Below are positions 45,645 to 58,452 of a stretch of DNA of 64,000 bases, piece after piece. Made by a program: the position numbers and the translations under genes. The DNA comes from Usnea hakonensis (lineage: Eukaryota; Ascomycota; Lecanoromycetes; Lecanorales; Parmeliaceae), in assembly GCA_013423325.1 (NCBI GenBank), contig BLJB01000438.1, positions 29,284 through 93,283 of the forward strand, written 5' to 3'. Below the pieces are notes generated by a model, which saw only the letters and a list, made by a program, of their open reading frames with translations, was not told where the DNA came from and did not search any database. How positions within the stretch are numbered: the first letter of the stretch is position 1; each line of letters starts with the position of its first letter.

Positions 45645-46866
45645 GAAGGGGTGATGAGGGAAGAGGGGCTGTGGTGAGGGGGGGGAGGGGTGGGGGGGGG
45701 GTTGTGTAGGGAGATTTTGAGATCTGGCGGAAGGTTTGAATTGATGTTGGTTATATTTATGTCACGACATTGTTCTTGGGAGGTGTCGTGGTGAGTGATG
45801 GTTTGATAGCATGGTTTTTCTGGCGAAGGTGCTTAGCGGGGGTGCTTTGGTGGTTGTGGAAAGATATATATATATCGGACTACTCATGCGGATGGAAGGA
45901 GGTGCGGTGTTCTGTTTGGTTTGCAGGAAATGTTTTATCGAGAACTGGAGGGAGTATATAAGATAGTTGTCTTGGGATCGTGTCTAGGTACGCGTGATTT
46001 TGGGGTTGGGGTTGTTGTTAGATGATGAGGATGATGGGTTAGGTGGAGGATTTACTTGTGATTGTAAGGGATGTCAGGGATTGCACTTGAAATGTAATAG
46101 GAAAGTGCGCCATCATCAAATACTCACATACCCAGGATAAGGAGTCGTAATACCTCTCCTTCCCTACCACCTCTCTCTCAACAACGTTGACATCAAAGGT
46201 AGCATCTTCTTTGTTCGACCCCTAACCCATCCATCATCAATAACCATCCCTCCCCGCCCTTTCTTACCTTATTTCTACCATTACCCTTTTCCAAAACCCA
46301 CTCTTCTCTCAACGATACCCTGATTTTCCTCCCTTCTCCTCTTCTCTTCTCTACCCAGCCCCACAAATCCCCTCCCTCTTGACATCTCCAATCCATCCTT
46401 CCTTCGCTTTTCCGGCGACCGTTCTTGTCTATAGGGCAGCTACCTACCTAGCTTCCTGGATACAATAACAATAATAATCTCGTGTATGATCTAGCTCGCG
46501 GGATAAGGTCCAAAAGGGGGGGAGGTCCCGGTACCGCATTCTTTTCTAGATATATCTTTACGAAGCTGTCCTTCCTGCGAAGGAATGTGTGAAGGGGTGG
46601 GATTGTGAAGAAGGCGTGATTGGAGATGGGTGTTTAGGTATGGAATGTTGTTACTGTGTGGGATGAGCGTATATTGGCGTTGTTGCTGGCGTGGATCTAT
46701 GATGTTATGGCGCTTTTGGGGATGGGGAAATAGAGTAGGGTGGGGGTGGCGTGGGGTGGGGGGGCTTGTGGTTGGTTGGCATAGTTGGTTGTTTTGTAGG
46801 AGGGTTTGACTTTCTCGGTCGCGCTGGGGCAGGGTTTTGATTAAGTTGGTTTTGTTGTTTTGGTGG

Positions 46867-46958
46867 TTGGGGGGGGTATGGTTGGATTGTGGGCAAGGGG
46901 GGGGGGGGGGGGGGGGGGGGGGGTGGGGGGGGGGGGGGGGGGGGGTGGGGTGTGTGTA
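46867..46958 (+). repeat. Poly-G tract
   Basis: Over 40 G bases in a row apart from single T interruptions (about 46898-46946). Exact lengths of such runs are unreliable in most assemblies. Confidence 0.9.
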
Positions 46959-46974
46959 TGGATGGCTTTGCTTT

Positions 46975-46994
46975 CTTTTCTTTTCTTTTCTTTT
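46975..46994 (+). repeat. (TTTTC)4 repeat
   Basis: Four TTTTC units directly after the poly-G tract. Confidence 0.8.
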
Positions 46995-47977
46995 CATCTC
47001 CAGTCTCGTAAGTATACCTCATCCTGGTCAAACGAAAGTCTATCTTGACAGAGTTTCTGAACTCTATCATTCGTAGTCTCGAAGCTGGTGGAGGGTGTAG
47101 TGGGAGAACAGAATTTTGGAAGCTTTCTTGGGCTAGCTAGAAGGGATTTGGATCGGGGTGCTGGGTGTTGTTATTGTGCGCATTTCGTTTTTGGGCTTTT
47201 GTATTTGGGTGAAAGGGGAGTGGGTAGGACGTATCGCTGTGTGGAGGGATTTTGGGGTTGGGAGGGTGTGGGGAGGTGTTATGCAGCTAATTGGAGAATC
47301 TCATTTGTATATCTCTCACGCGAATGGTTCTTGGCAAAGTATTTTGCTCTTTGGGGGATCGTGGCATTAGTTACCTAGCGTTAAGGGGAGAACAGTGATA
47401 TATGGAGGAAAATGCAAAAAGAAGGGATTCAATTTGTTAGTAATTTGTGTAGTGGTGGCCGAAAGCGCTTCTTTTCGATGAGATTGTATTATGTGAATCA
47501 TTGATGGATGGTATGTTGAGCGTTTGAAGAGATTGAATTCGTGCTTGTGAATGGGTTGGGTCTCAGAAATCATTGCCGTGCGCTCAGCACGGTGTGTCCA
47601 CGTTCTATCGAGACTGGGCAAAGTAAGCTAATTCAAAAGACCCGTTCGCGCATGTCTCGGGCTTATTATCCTAGCTGAATTCTCGGCTTGCTCTATGGAG
47701 TGGATAGAGAGTATCACGTCTTTACCGTAGGTTCTGGGCTGCAATTCTTTGACTTCGGCGGCACCACAAGTTTTGATTTCAATATAGCCATCGCACTGAG
47801 AATACTTTGAAGGGTGAGAAGGATTTTTAATACCGCCCTGGCCTGCGCATATGCAACGCACGCACGAGCTGAAGGATTGACCTCCTCTCCGAAGTACGCA
47901 ACCCAAGCCCTTTGAAGTGCTAGCATATGTCACACTCGTAAGACAAGTAGGTCGGTCGATGACGTTTTCTCGGGAAG

Positions 47978-48997
47978 CTACGACTCCTCCGCCAAGCCAT
48001 GTGCGCTGGCTTTGTGAAGTTGCAGTAGATTTCGACGGAGAAAGGTTCCATAGCATACATCGCAGAGTACTTTGTCGTGATTCGCTGATGTGTCTCCGCC
48101 TTGATGCACATATGATCGAGTTCCAAATGTCTTCTGAGGATGCGGACTCGGTGCATGTTGGCCGAACGTTAAATCTGGGGATTGAGCATTCGAGGGAGTG
48201 AAAGAAGTATTGGTCGCTGGCATTGTATGGAAGTTCCCGTCGAGCCCTTTGGCTTCGTCGTAGTATCCCGGAGGCGACCAGTTGGACTCGGCGGTAAGCG
48301 AATTGTAGTTGCTGAGCTTATCCGCCAAGATTGAGTCCTCAGTACCATGTGAAGCAGACCCTGTCCGCTTTGTTGGCATATTATAGACATCCGAATTGAA
48401 TTTTGTACCACTGCTTACTGCTTCCGAGGAAACAGAGTCGCGTTCATCGGCTGCTAAGGGGTGGAGGCAGAGATTTGATTCACTGTCTGCATCCGAGACC
48501 TCCTGTTGTGCCCAAGCTGGCTGCCAAGCCTTTTTGGGACCACGGCATATCTTGCTGTGCCGATTTAGTGAAGACATCACCGTAAATTTTCCACCGCAAT
48601 CCGCGCAGACGATTTTACCAGTCGTCCCACGCCGCGGCTGTTGGCGCCCAACTGCATTAGGGACAAATCCGCGATTGATCTCCTTCGTGTGTTGCGAAGC
48701 GTTTTCAAGAATAGGTGGAGGTGTAGATATATACGGAAAGACTGGAGTGACTTGTCCAAACTTAGGCTCTTCCTGCCACGGATCCGAAGAGGAGGATTGG
48801 CGAGAATGTTCGGTAATTGAGATTTTCGCCTGGTACATGGCTTGGCTGCTGGGAGAGGGATAGCAATCTTGACGAGAAGAGGCTGGATATCCTGACATCT
48901 GAGTCTGATGCTCACTGTGTACGTCGAAGGTGGATTCCGGATCTGGATACTCAAAGCCATTTTCGCTCTTGCTGGAGTCTGGAGCGATGTAGGCCAT
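47978..48997 (-). CDS. C2H2-type zinc-finger protein, probable transcription factor
   Basis: Single exon, 339 residues from ATG 48997. Two fingers are visible: CADCGGKFTVMSSLNRHSKIC (C2HC type, about residues 132-152) and CDVCYGTFLRRNLLQLHKASAH (C2H2, about 312-333) at the very end. Between them is a Ser/Asp-rich region with likely disorder. Fungal proteins with widely spaced fingers are usually DNA-binding regulators in the nucleus. The C-terminal stop comes only five residues after the last His, so a further exon cannot be ruled out; open sense-like sequence continues in another frame to about 47714. Confidence 0.75.
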   Translation of the reverse strand: MAYIAPDSSKSENGFEYPDPESTFDVHSEHQTQMSGYPASSRQDCYPSPSSQAMYQAKISITEHSRQSSSSDPWQEEPKFGQVTPVFPYISTPPPILENASQHTKEINRGFVPNAVGRQQPRRGTTGKIVCADCGGKFTVMSSLNRHSKICRGPKKAWQPAWAQQEVSDADSESNLCLHPLAADERDSVSSEAVSSGTKFNSDVYNMPTKRTGSASHGTEDSILADKLSNYNSLTAESNWSPPGYYDEAKGLDGNFHTMPATNTSFTPSNAQSPDLTFGQHAPSPHPQKTFGTRSYVHQGGDTSANHDKVLCDVCYGTFLRRNLLQLHKASAHGLAEES

Positions 48998-51900
48998 GAC
49001 TAGTGACGTGTTACTCTCTGAGATTGCTGGAAGGCGAATCTGACAATGTCGGTGATCATATGCTGAACAATTGTGTTTTGATGATGAAAATATGCGACGC
49101 CAAGCCTCTAGCTCCTTAATAACACAATCTTATATAAGGTATTGGTATCAGGAGAGCGGCTACCTGCATGTCAAATGGCCAACGTAGTATTTTGCACAAT
49201 TAATCGATCATTGAGAAAAGACACCTGTCTCCCAATTCTTTCCTTTACGTTGAGCTATTCAATTGCAATAAAGTACGGGGGTTTTGAAGTCCATGGCAGA
49301 TCATAGGGACGGTGCAACCCATAGGAGTCCCTTTTACATCCAGTAAGACAGCCCTCTAGAAGACTACAAAGAGGCGACAATACGGAAGAAGTTCCACGTT
49401 GCGAGGTGGTCCTTTGTTGGATGTTATTCTTGCCAGATGATTTAGTGCTCTTAGTTTGAATAGAGAGCACTATCATAGATCATGATTCAAAGCGGATTTG
49501 AGCTTCTGTTTTCATCGCCACTATCCCTAGAAGCTTCTGTGAGAGCAGAGTTGCAGTTGCCGCCGCTCGGATGCGCTGACTGGTGAAGGAAGGAAGAGTC
49601 CCTGCTAAACAGAGCTAGCACAAAGGGGTGAAAATGTTTCGGCCACGTGAACCTTTTGCCATCTCACCTCAAATCGCAAAAGATGATTCTATCTCCGCGA
49701 TCCTCCCCGATTTTTATACTCATACGAAATTCTCCTCGTAGCTTCTCAACAAGCTATGGTCTACAATTGATCTAAAAACTCGCTCTCAACACACTACGAC
49801 TCTTGACGCTCTCTGCATGAGGACAATGCTCACGTGAGAGTCCGGACATTGTACTTTATTGCCCAGCGCCTGATTCAGACTCCCAAGCTGCAATATCAGT
49901 GTTTCACATGGCAGATAAATCAAGGCTCTTCTAAGAAGATGAGAATGGAGACTAGGTTAGTGTCAGAATCCACCGCTATCCTAGAACTTATGCGAGCCCT
50001 AGACGACAGACAGCAGGGTATTGAGAAGATCGTCAACTTTCCAATATGTGGCAAAGCACTGGTTAGTCACTCCTGCGCGAACCAGGTTGTTGCTAAGACT
50101 TACTTAGGACTTCATACCACTTGTCGGCGCGGAGACCAGGCCTCATTGATCATCAACCTGAGCTTTGAAACGTAAAATCTTGATCGAAGTCAGCTTTACA
50201 ATACGAAGGGGGATGAATACTCGTACACAGACGTATAAACCAGTCTCTTGTGACTGGACGACTCATGAAAACCCCCGACTTCTCTCAAAAGAACTTCGAA
50301 CAGCAGAGCTCTGTGATGGGGAGGCAAAAATTTCGGATATATTTTTGACAGTGGGAGTAAAGGCAGCACTTCAGCTAGTTGAGTAGAACTAGACAAAAAG
50401 TTCTCCGTGTGCTCAAACAAGCTGCATAATCTTAGTATACCCGGTCTTACTTTTGTGTGATCAATATGAGAAAAATTTTATGGCAGAAGCTGTGTGACTG
50501 CCCCTAGCGCGCTCCATGGCACCTTCACATCGGAAGTCAGTAGCCAGCATTTTCCGCTTTCGAAATTCCCTGGTAGAAGGAAAAGATGATGTGCACGACG
50601 CTTACGGAGTACGTGAGTAGTACTCAGATACCCGCTTTCTCAGTCTCGAAGGCACAATAATCCTCGCCATGCTAAACTGCTGAGTTCTAGTCACTAGCAG
50701 GGTTCGGGTCACACTACTCGTTCTGTAGCAACTCCAGGTACTCCGTCGGCTCTGACAAATAAGACAAAGCTTACTTTCCGTCTCGTGAGCTAAAGCAAAA
50801 CTACAAATGGCGTCGCGATTATACACGACATGTGTCAATTCGCCCCTACTTTGGGAAATTTATTCAACATTAGTGAAGGACTCCATCAATCATTCTAAAG
50901 TTGTCACATGCTGTGGGTGAAGAATGCATGGGAATGCCAGACGATGTAGTAGGTGAATTGATCTCAGCAGGGTCTAGGGTCTTTTGACTTGGCGAGAGAC
51001 TAGGAAATGGTAGAATAGGGTCAGTGTCTTACGCTTCAATTTTTCATAGGCAAATTTGCTATGGAGAGGTTTTAGATAGCGTCTGCTGATTGGTGTCTCT
51101 TTTTAGAGCAGTCTAGAAGAAGAAGTAACCAAAGTAAAGCTAGTGGCACTTTCGTAAGAGTGAAAAATCTCACACCATCTTCTTTCGACTCTTCAGAAAA
51201 AGTGGATGAATCCCGTAAGACTACTCCGTATGTGTTGCCATTAATTGAGAGGCGCGGGAAGTTGATGACACACGTCTTCCTACGGGAAGAAGAATTTGCG
51301 AACCGGGCGTAAGCTGACTGCCTTGTAGGTCCACCGATCTGGGCCGAGAAGACCTTTAGTCTTACGGCAGATCATGATTTCAGCTAGCTCAATGTCGAGC
51401 GTGAAGTATCGGCAATCTAGGTCTGCTTATAAGTCAAATCTCTTTTCTGCTACTTTCATAATGCGTGCGCTACTGCCGCTAGATTTCTCTTCGTGAATTA
51501 GGCAGCGGCCGATTATTTGAAGTCTTGCGATTTGAATATTGTCTGGACGAGCTCGGCTCATGAAATAGTCTCGCGTCCTTGATACTGTCGAAGTGGCTGC
51601 TTTGGTCTCAAAAACACCACCTTCTGGGGCTTGCGACATTCCCAGCTATGTTCATGCTTTCATCCTAGAGATATGATTGGCTACTACGTTCGATAGGATT
51701 TAAGCTGGTCCGGAGGAAGATCCCATCATGCACGTACAATAATCTTCGATCTGGAATGGAAGGGCTTTTATTTGGACTCAGCCCTGAGAGAGCATAGAAT
51801 CTTTGATAATATTTGCAGCTATGTGAGCAACAGGCTTCAGGCCGCGTACAAAAAATTTGTCCTTCTGTACGTAGCGTGGTTGAAAGAGATTTTCGAGAGT

Positions 51901-52099
51901 CAGATCACTAGATGGCACAAAACACGCTCTCAATGCACAGGATAAGGATGCCTTGGAAAAGTGTCACTTTCGTTGTTATGTCTATGTTGAATAGACTAGG
52001 ATTTTTTTGCGCTTCCCACCAGCTCCACTAGACGATCACCCAATCCTGACTGCTGTAACAAAACAGTAACTACATCCCAGCTCTCTTCTAGACCACTGT
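48998..52099. other. Long gene-free region
   Basis: About 3.1 kb without a supported gene. Open frames (for example 49834-50175, 50602-50838, 51427-51639) are short and lack start context, signals or motifs. I see no tandem repeat. Confidence 0.45.
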
Positions 52100-52172
52100 T
52101 TACACCCTGTATATCTCTGGTCAGTCTACAGCCCAGCCCGGTCGATAAATGCTGAAGCAGCGGAAGAATTAC

Positions 52173-52559
52173 TTACGTGATTGTCTCGGTCACAGTCGCA
52201 GTGGGAATGGTGGGAGTGCATATCGAGACGGTGACAACGCTCACGGTCGGAATAGTGGCGGTAACGGTAACGGGAGGAGGCGTGGGCGGGGAGATTGTGA
52301 TAGGCGAAGGGGTGGGTGGAGTAAAGGTCACGGTCACAGTGTGACTATTCGATTTAGCTTTTTTCTTTTGCAGGCAAGAAGCATCAAATGAGACTAGGAA
52401 AGGGGAATTGTGACTGAATGGGAGCTTTAAGCGATTCGAGTTCTGCGCAAGAGCATGCAGAACGCTGAATGGAAAGTGTACATACGGAATTGAGGTGACT
52501 GCAGCATTAATGGCAGTTGCGCTGAGAGCGGTCAGAAGGGAGAGTAGAGTGAGCTTCAT
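52173..52559 (-). CDS. Small secreted Thr/Val/Pro-rich protein
   Basis: Exons are 52486-52559 and 52173-52344, giving 81 residues. The signal peptide is MKLTLLSLLTALSATAINA. The mature part is nearly all Thr, Val, Pro, Ile and Ser (TVTVTFTPPTPSPITI; PPVTVTATIPTVSVVTV) with one Cys. The 141-nt intron has GTATGT and AATAG. The last codons overlap a second donor (GTAAGT at 52176); using it with an acceptor at 52107 would add just one residue before a stop. The protein probably ends up in the wall or outside the cell; I know no family. Confidence 0.55.
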   Translation of the reverse strand: MKLTLLSLLTALSATAINAAVTSIPYVHFPFSVLHALAQNSNRLKLPFSHNSPFLVSFDASCLQKKKAKSNSHTVTVTFTPPTPSPITISPPTPPPVTVTATIPTVSVVTVSICTPTIPTATVTETIT

Positions 52560-54599
52560 ATTGAAGTTGGACTTTGGAGATGGATTTAGTTCTGAAGATT
52601 TGTTTGAGAAGAGTTTGATTTTTCTGGATGATCTGTGCTTTCTGCCATAGAATAGTAGAGGGGGAACGGTCCTTTTATGTTATTTGTCGTGAGGCTGTTT
52701 TGGTGTTCATCATTCCAGCTAGGCCCTTAAGTGAAGAGAGGGAGCTGCCGACAGTTGTCCGGGTAGCAACAATGTCTCAGACAACGAGAAGTCCCGGTAG
52801 GTCTACGTTCTTGGCGAATGCATCTCCGCGCAACACATACCGTATCTGGCTGGTTGGTCCATATGATGCCGTAAAAGCCCATCGATTCTGCTGACACGGA
52901 TGGTCTAGACGGAGATCCAAACACCTATGTATGGAGGGCGTGGTGTGAAGAGCAACGCCAAAAGGTACTTATCGAATCCTAAAAAGTTCAAGCCGTGCGC
53001 GAGGATGTAAGCATGGCGTCCATGCTCGGGTAAACCGGCTTGATAGGAATGTAAGCGCGGCAAGGCCCTTCCCCGGGAAACCCCTTGTGAAGATCGGTGC
53101 GGGGTCCTGATTCCGGCCGTCCTCGGGAAGCCGTAAAACAGCAAGCTGCATAAAGTATCTTCTGGCCGAGATTCCGCGACACACGTGGGGCGTCAAAAGT
53201 TGAACCCGAAGATATTTCATAACGTAATCCGATCGATCGTGGAGATATGAATGCGCAAGTATGCGATGGCTGACCCCTGATGAGTCCTTTCAAAGAAACT
53301 GACCACCAAGCGTCTAAATCTCATCGCTGTAGAACATGGGGACCGTCATGTTGGCAACCTTGACATACACATCGAGCCTGAGAGATTGAGCTTGTCGGGG
53401 ATTACTCAAATTGAACTTTGGAAAACAATGGAACGTCACGCTGCCCCACTGTCTGCCACAGCAGGTCTAGATTTCTTCGAAAACAAAGGAGGCGTTCTCC
53501 CAACGTTCCTACCCCAACACTTTACTGATCACGACATTTTGAGTGCTGACAGATCTTGGGGGCAGGAAGTCGTATCAAAAGGGAACGGGAATTGCGCAAG
53601 AGGATGCTCACACCATCAACAGCTTCATCGCGGCAAAGTCTTGCACAGAGGACTTTGGTCTCTTTTCGGCCGCACCTCCGGTTCAATTATCCTTACACTT
53701 TCTCCGTTATGCTAGATTTTGATACAATGGACATGAATTGCGCCGAAAAAGTTCTCATGGAGTAGTACACAGCCCGCGGTCATGCGTTCAACGATTCGTG
53801 CCTCGAACTTAGGAATGTTGGTGTTTCCAGATACAGGCGATTTTTTCACGATCCCCAACACTGGATTGAATCTTCTAGCATAAATCACTTTACCTGAACA
53901 TTTCAATTACTCTCGATCTGAGATCACCTCGTCTTCGACTTCTTGTCTTCGACATTCTCGGACTGACTTACACCCCTGTTTCAAACTTGGTCTGCACCTA
54001 TCAACCTCGTAGTACTTCACAACTTGAGGTTCAGTATTGTCCGGGATCGGAAGCCATAGCGGTAAAAGTCAGAAGCTTGGCAACGCCACTGGTGGTTGCA
54101 TCGATCGCTTTGTCTTGCTCACCGCTCTTCTGTTTTAATCGAATGACAAATTAAACAGGGGATGGAGGAACCTCTAGTAGAACTCTGATGGTGTGTATAT
54201 GGAATCATGTATGCCGTGTAACATGCTTGACAATTACTTCTGGCAATGAAAAAGGTCAGGAACAGTGGATATTTTATCTTAATTGACGCCCCAATATCCC
54301 AATAATCACACCCAACATAGTCCTATTCACTGTTGACTTGGATCTGCCGCTTCAAGGATTGAATCCTCTTCTTCAGTGCGCCACCAGCCTTCGAAGTACC
54401 GTAGTCCCAAGATGACACGAGTAGCCGCCAACTTTGGCGTTTCCCTGCGCAATCTGCAGATACTCTTCCCATTGCTGGCTCTTCTCTCCTTCTCTCCATG
54501 TGGTACAACGGTACTAGCGTAGTTTATAAACAGAAGGAATTTGGCCAGAAAAGATAGCCTAAATAAAGTCTTCTTACGCAGGCTACGAGGAAAAAGGAT
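52560..54599. other. Gene-poor region, possible relicts
   Basis: A plus-strand frame at 53386-53715 reads IELWKTMERHAAPLSATAGL and LPTFLPQHFTDHDILSAD, with an apparent shift into QEDAHTINSFIAAKSCT in another frame. It looks like part of a real but broken gene that I cannot name. The rest has no supported gene. Confidence 0.35.
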
Positions 54600-54745
54600 G
54601 TGCACGTAGCCCTAATCATAGATGTAGACATTGGAGGCCAGCCCGGACAGAAAGAATTTTTGGCCCCAAAAGTGTTTTCCTTACAAAAGAGACGGGGAAA
54701 AAAGGCCAGTTCGTAGATCCGGAATTCCATCGATCAAAGTATGTG
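54600..54745 (+). pseudogene. Relict fragment related to 35524-35660
   Basis: The + strand reads DVDIGGQPGQKEFLAPKVFS then KGQFVDPEFH, matching the order DIGGQP...LAPEVFS...QFVDLEKH at 35540-35660, with gaps. Flanking bases also match in part. It has no start or stable frame. Family unknown. Confidence 0.45.
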
Positions 54746-55008
54746 AAGGTTTGGTTTTGTGGAAGGGGTGGGGTTTAGAAGGAAAGAGGCGAAAGGGCCC
54801 CTAGATTGTATGACTTGAGTCGCCCAAAAGTGGGGATTGTTCAGTGGTGTCTCTATCCTGGACAGAGAGAGAGAAGCTCTTGATATTCTCCAGGATTCTT
54901 CTTGCTCGAGCCTGGTCAAAGTGTAGAGCATATTTACCACGAGAATCGACTATCGAAGACCCTTTGTGACTTTGCCAACACTTATACAAGTGCTTCTCAC
55001 AGGTTGAT

Positions 55009-57173
55009 TTATCCCAATTTGATGCAGGTCCAGATTGGCCCGGGTGGCAACGTTTTGTTCATGATCCTCTCGGGAACTCTCATGATACCTCGGCGCTCTA
55101 CAAGAGACCCTGTGGTTCTCTTCAACAGTATGCCCCACCAGCCCTTCTCAAACCTGTCTTTCCGACAGTCTTCGTATTCGATCACGAGAGCGATTTGCTG
55201 GACGGTATTGGTGTCAATATCATCAGCGTCCAAGCTGAACTCATCAAAGTATGTTTCTTCGAAGCCGTAAGCTACGCGTCGACCGTGAGGTTCAGGATTG
55301 GTGGACGATTGCGCCGAGGATATTTTTAAGAATACCGAGACCGTGCGGAAACAGAGTATGTCGTATGCAAGGGTTGGTAGCTGGCCCAGTTTTTGGGAAG
55401 TAACTTCTGTTGAAAGAAACATTTGGAAGTTGTTTGCCGAACCTTCTCTAATAATCTTTGGCCTTTTGTTCGCTAATGGCTCTTGGCTCTTACGCTGATT
55501 AATCATATGAAGTTTTCCGTTAGGTGACCTCTTGTACCACGTAATCCATGTTTGCTTCACGATCTCTGTACGCATGATTTCTCCATTATTCCAACGCAAG
55601 TCAGCACCATCTTTTTGATAGTAGCGTGAATTCCACTTGGAAGTATGTTTCCAGCCGGTCCATGAATAGCTTGGAAAGCCATGTCGTCGTAGTCCTGATT
55701 GATTCGGGGAATGTCTCTCGAATAGCAGAGATTGCCCTAACGGTGTAGGCAGACCTTCGACCAATTTCTCACCCAAGTCATTTGCCAGCTTTTGCAGCAT
55801 TCCATGACAAGCCCGAAGAATGTCGGTTGGGTATGTCAGCTGTCGCCTTGTATAGTACAACATTATATTAGAAAGGCTGTCCGTGAGATCAGGATCTCGG
55901 AAGATGAGGGGCATCAACGAGAACCCCTGGTCATGAGATCCGATGATATCACCTATCGCTGCATCCTCGTTGAACGTGTCATCCTGGCATCGGAAGTACA
56001 CCTGGTTGTTTATAAAGACGAGGAGACGAGAGGAGCAGAGTTCTTCTTGCATCCTAACATGAGCACTATTTGTCAGTCTTTAAAGTGAGTAGATAAAGAC
56101 ATAAGCTTACGTCCAGCCTCGACTGCTATAGTAAGAACTCTGTAAGAACCTGTCCAGATCCTCCATTGTGGTCATCCATATCCCAGGCAGAACTTGTTTG
56201 ACGATTTTGGTGCTTATTCTCGGTGTAGGATGAACGCCAGGAAGGCCTGCGTAAGCATCCGTGCCAGAACCTGCCACGATCGTGAGTATTGCCATGGCGT
56301 AGTACTTATCCATCGCTCTTGTACAATCTTCTATTTCTTTCTGGTCATCCTGTATCAGGCAGAGGCTGTCGACCCAGAGATAACGTTCGCCGAGATCCTT
56401 TACCACCTTCATTGCGCTTGATATGGTCTTCGGGATAATGTCCCAATAGGCACACAATGCATGAGGCTTGGCTAGCACATGTTTGTTGTCAAGATTAAGA
56501 ACCAATCTGCCATCCTTTGGATTCCCCCAGACATAGCTCAGGGCGAGATATCGACAAGACTTTGGGGCGTCCATGATACACATAGCCTCAACATCTACGA
56601 GCCTCATTATCAATGGTATGCTATCGCCCTGTCGCAGCCGATCTTTTTTGAAAGAACTTGGTGAACACTTAGGGGGATGCCTGTTTTCACATTCCGAGAG
56701 CCACCGTTTACAAATTGCAGTGTCTATCCAGCATTCAAGAGCCCCTTTGGTACGCACCAGACACGCTTCGTCGGCGTCACTGAAGCTTATAAAAGAGCCA
56801 AGGAGAGCACGATTGGCCCGAAAACCATTTCAGGATGAAACCATTGTATACTAATCTCTTCAGAATCGTCAGGCTTTTTAGTCGGCTGTTCCCAGGACCC
56901 AGCGATACTAGCAGTATGCCAGCACACTGATTCGACCAACTGGCAGAATGGACAACTCCTTAATCTTAGGTCTCCGAAAGTGCCGAGAGACCATGATGGA
57001 CTAGGAGAATCAGGAAGCGCACAAAGTTGAGCATATCTAAATGGAACCTTGGAGCACTGATCACATAGTTTCATGCACTCTGAACCATCGCACGACTTTG
57101 CGATAACTTGGCTTGCCGAAGGAGCTTCCCAGTCTTTGCGCGTGTTTCGCGTGTCTGGTGCGGTTGGCTCCAT
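55009..57173 (-). CDS. HET-domain (heterokaryon incompatibility) protein, frame broken
   Basis: Three parts: 57173 to about 56830, about 56829-56111, and 56053-55009. The first has a Cys-rich block (CDQCSKVPF...RSCPFCQLVESVC) typical of the region before HET domains. The second has the HET core: LALSYVWGNP, IPKTISSAMKVVKDLGERYLWVDSLCLIQDD, AMAILTIVAGSG. A 57-nt intron (56054-56110) joins SRGWT to MQEELCSSRLLVFINNQVYF. Parts one and two lie in different frames, overlapping at 56787-56829, with no good intron in the right phase; only a weak GTTTCA donor would work. This is either a frameshift or a sequence error. HET proteins trigger cell death when unlike fungal strains fuse. Confidence 0.75.
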
Positions 57174-57316
57174 AAATTAGGATACAGTACAAAGAATAAA
57201 GAGGAGTTGTGCAGACGTTCGGTATGCGACTGCTGATATGACTAGCTCACCGGAGGATGCCGAGGAGAAGCCCATTACCACTCATCTGATTTGTAAGCGT
57301 ACCTACACAAGTGAGG

Positions 57317-57478
57317 TGTCACGGAATATCAATGATTGGTATTATATAATATGGTAATGGTAATAATGTATGTAGAAGAAAGAGTATCTATAGGAAGAAT
57401 CCTCCTCATGGCCGCAGTGCCAAGGCTCGCTAAGCCCTATGAGGCTCCGCACATATCCTGTGGAGGATATCCGTAACA
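57317..57478 (-). repeat. LTR of the retroelement (3' LTR on minus strand)
   Basis: 162 bp; shares ATAATGTATG and a long block from GAAGAAAGAG to GGATATCCGTAACA with the other LTR. Confidence 0.8.
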
Positions 57479-58452
57479 AGTGCCCGCAAAAAAGAAGAAA
57501 GGCCATGCCCCCATGGCTATTAGCGACAATAAGGTGGTGATAGTGGTGCTGTGCCTTATTATGCTGGGTGAGCGATAGTGTAAGTGGTGTGGGCCTGTAA
57601 AGTAAGAAAATCGCTGAAATCAAGTGCTTTTGGTACTTTCTTCTCGACCGCAAATTTGGAAGCGAATGGATCCACATGACTCGAATCCAAGCAAGCCATG
57701 CTTGCTCGGTATCCTTCTCAGTCAATACCTGGTCATTCTTATTGCCTTCCTGTTGCATTGCAACAATCATCCTTCGCCTGAGGCCTCCATGCTTGCCGAG
57801 TGTTCAATGTGGCCGAATATGGTGTTGAGCATGAGGCCGAGAATCAAGGCATGCTGGTAAGGTGCATTGCTGAGGCATGCAGCTTGGTCTCCAGAAAATG
57901 GTATGGTGCACAGGCGTGGAATTGAAGAGAGGGTGCTTCTGCTCTCAGGTATGCTCTTTGCAATGGTCTCGGTGTCATCCTCCACAGTAGCCTGGTGCAA
58001 TGGCTGTGGCCGTGGCTGTTGCTCTTCCTTCTCCGCAATGATCTCCGTGTTTTCTTTGTCCTTTGCCTCCTCTTTTGGTGTTTCTTGCGGAGCAGGCAGA
58101 GTGGATTGCTGAGTTGTCTGAGTGGCTTGCATTGCAAATTCGCTTGTATTGAGGCTTGTAGAGTCTGGAATGAGGCTAGTAGTTGATTCCATTGCTCGTC
58201 TACTTCCTTCTTAGCCTGTTCGGCTTGCTTTTCTGCCTCTTACTTGGCCCATGATTGACGAATGTAGTCTGCACGGTTCTGAAGGATCTTCGCTTGTGTT
58301 CGTAACCAGCTTTCTTCAAAGTAGTGAGCCGGTAGATTGCTAGCCATTTGAATGAGCTACTGGACTTTGGATTCATACTCCGAGGGATCGCAATGTCGTT
58401 TTTGCCATGGGCCTGCTACTTCGGTACAGTACTTCTCGTGCAACTGGAACCA

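Larger units (their letters stand above)
44837..47977. other. Low-complexity intergenic region
   Basis: No gene is supported. It contains a poly-C tract (45297-45471) and a poly-G tract (46867-46958). Pro-rich frames here are composition artefacts. Confidence 0.5.

Noticed and set aside
46491..47070. Pro-rich minus-strand frames
   Set aside because: They are translations of the poly-G tract and flank.
47714..47926. Possible third zinc finger downstream of the zinc-finger gene
   Set aside because: A CDIC piece is present but is followed by a stop in its frame, and no intron joins it cleanly to the upstream exon.
57767..58192. Minus-strand 141-residue frame as an independent gene
   Set aside because: It lies inside the LTR element and continues gag-like sequence that is interrupted by stops.
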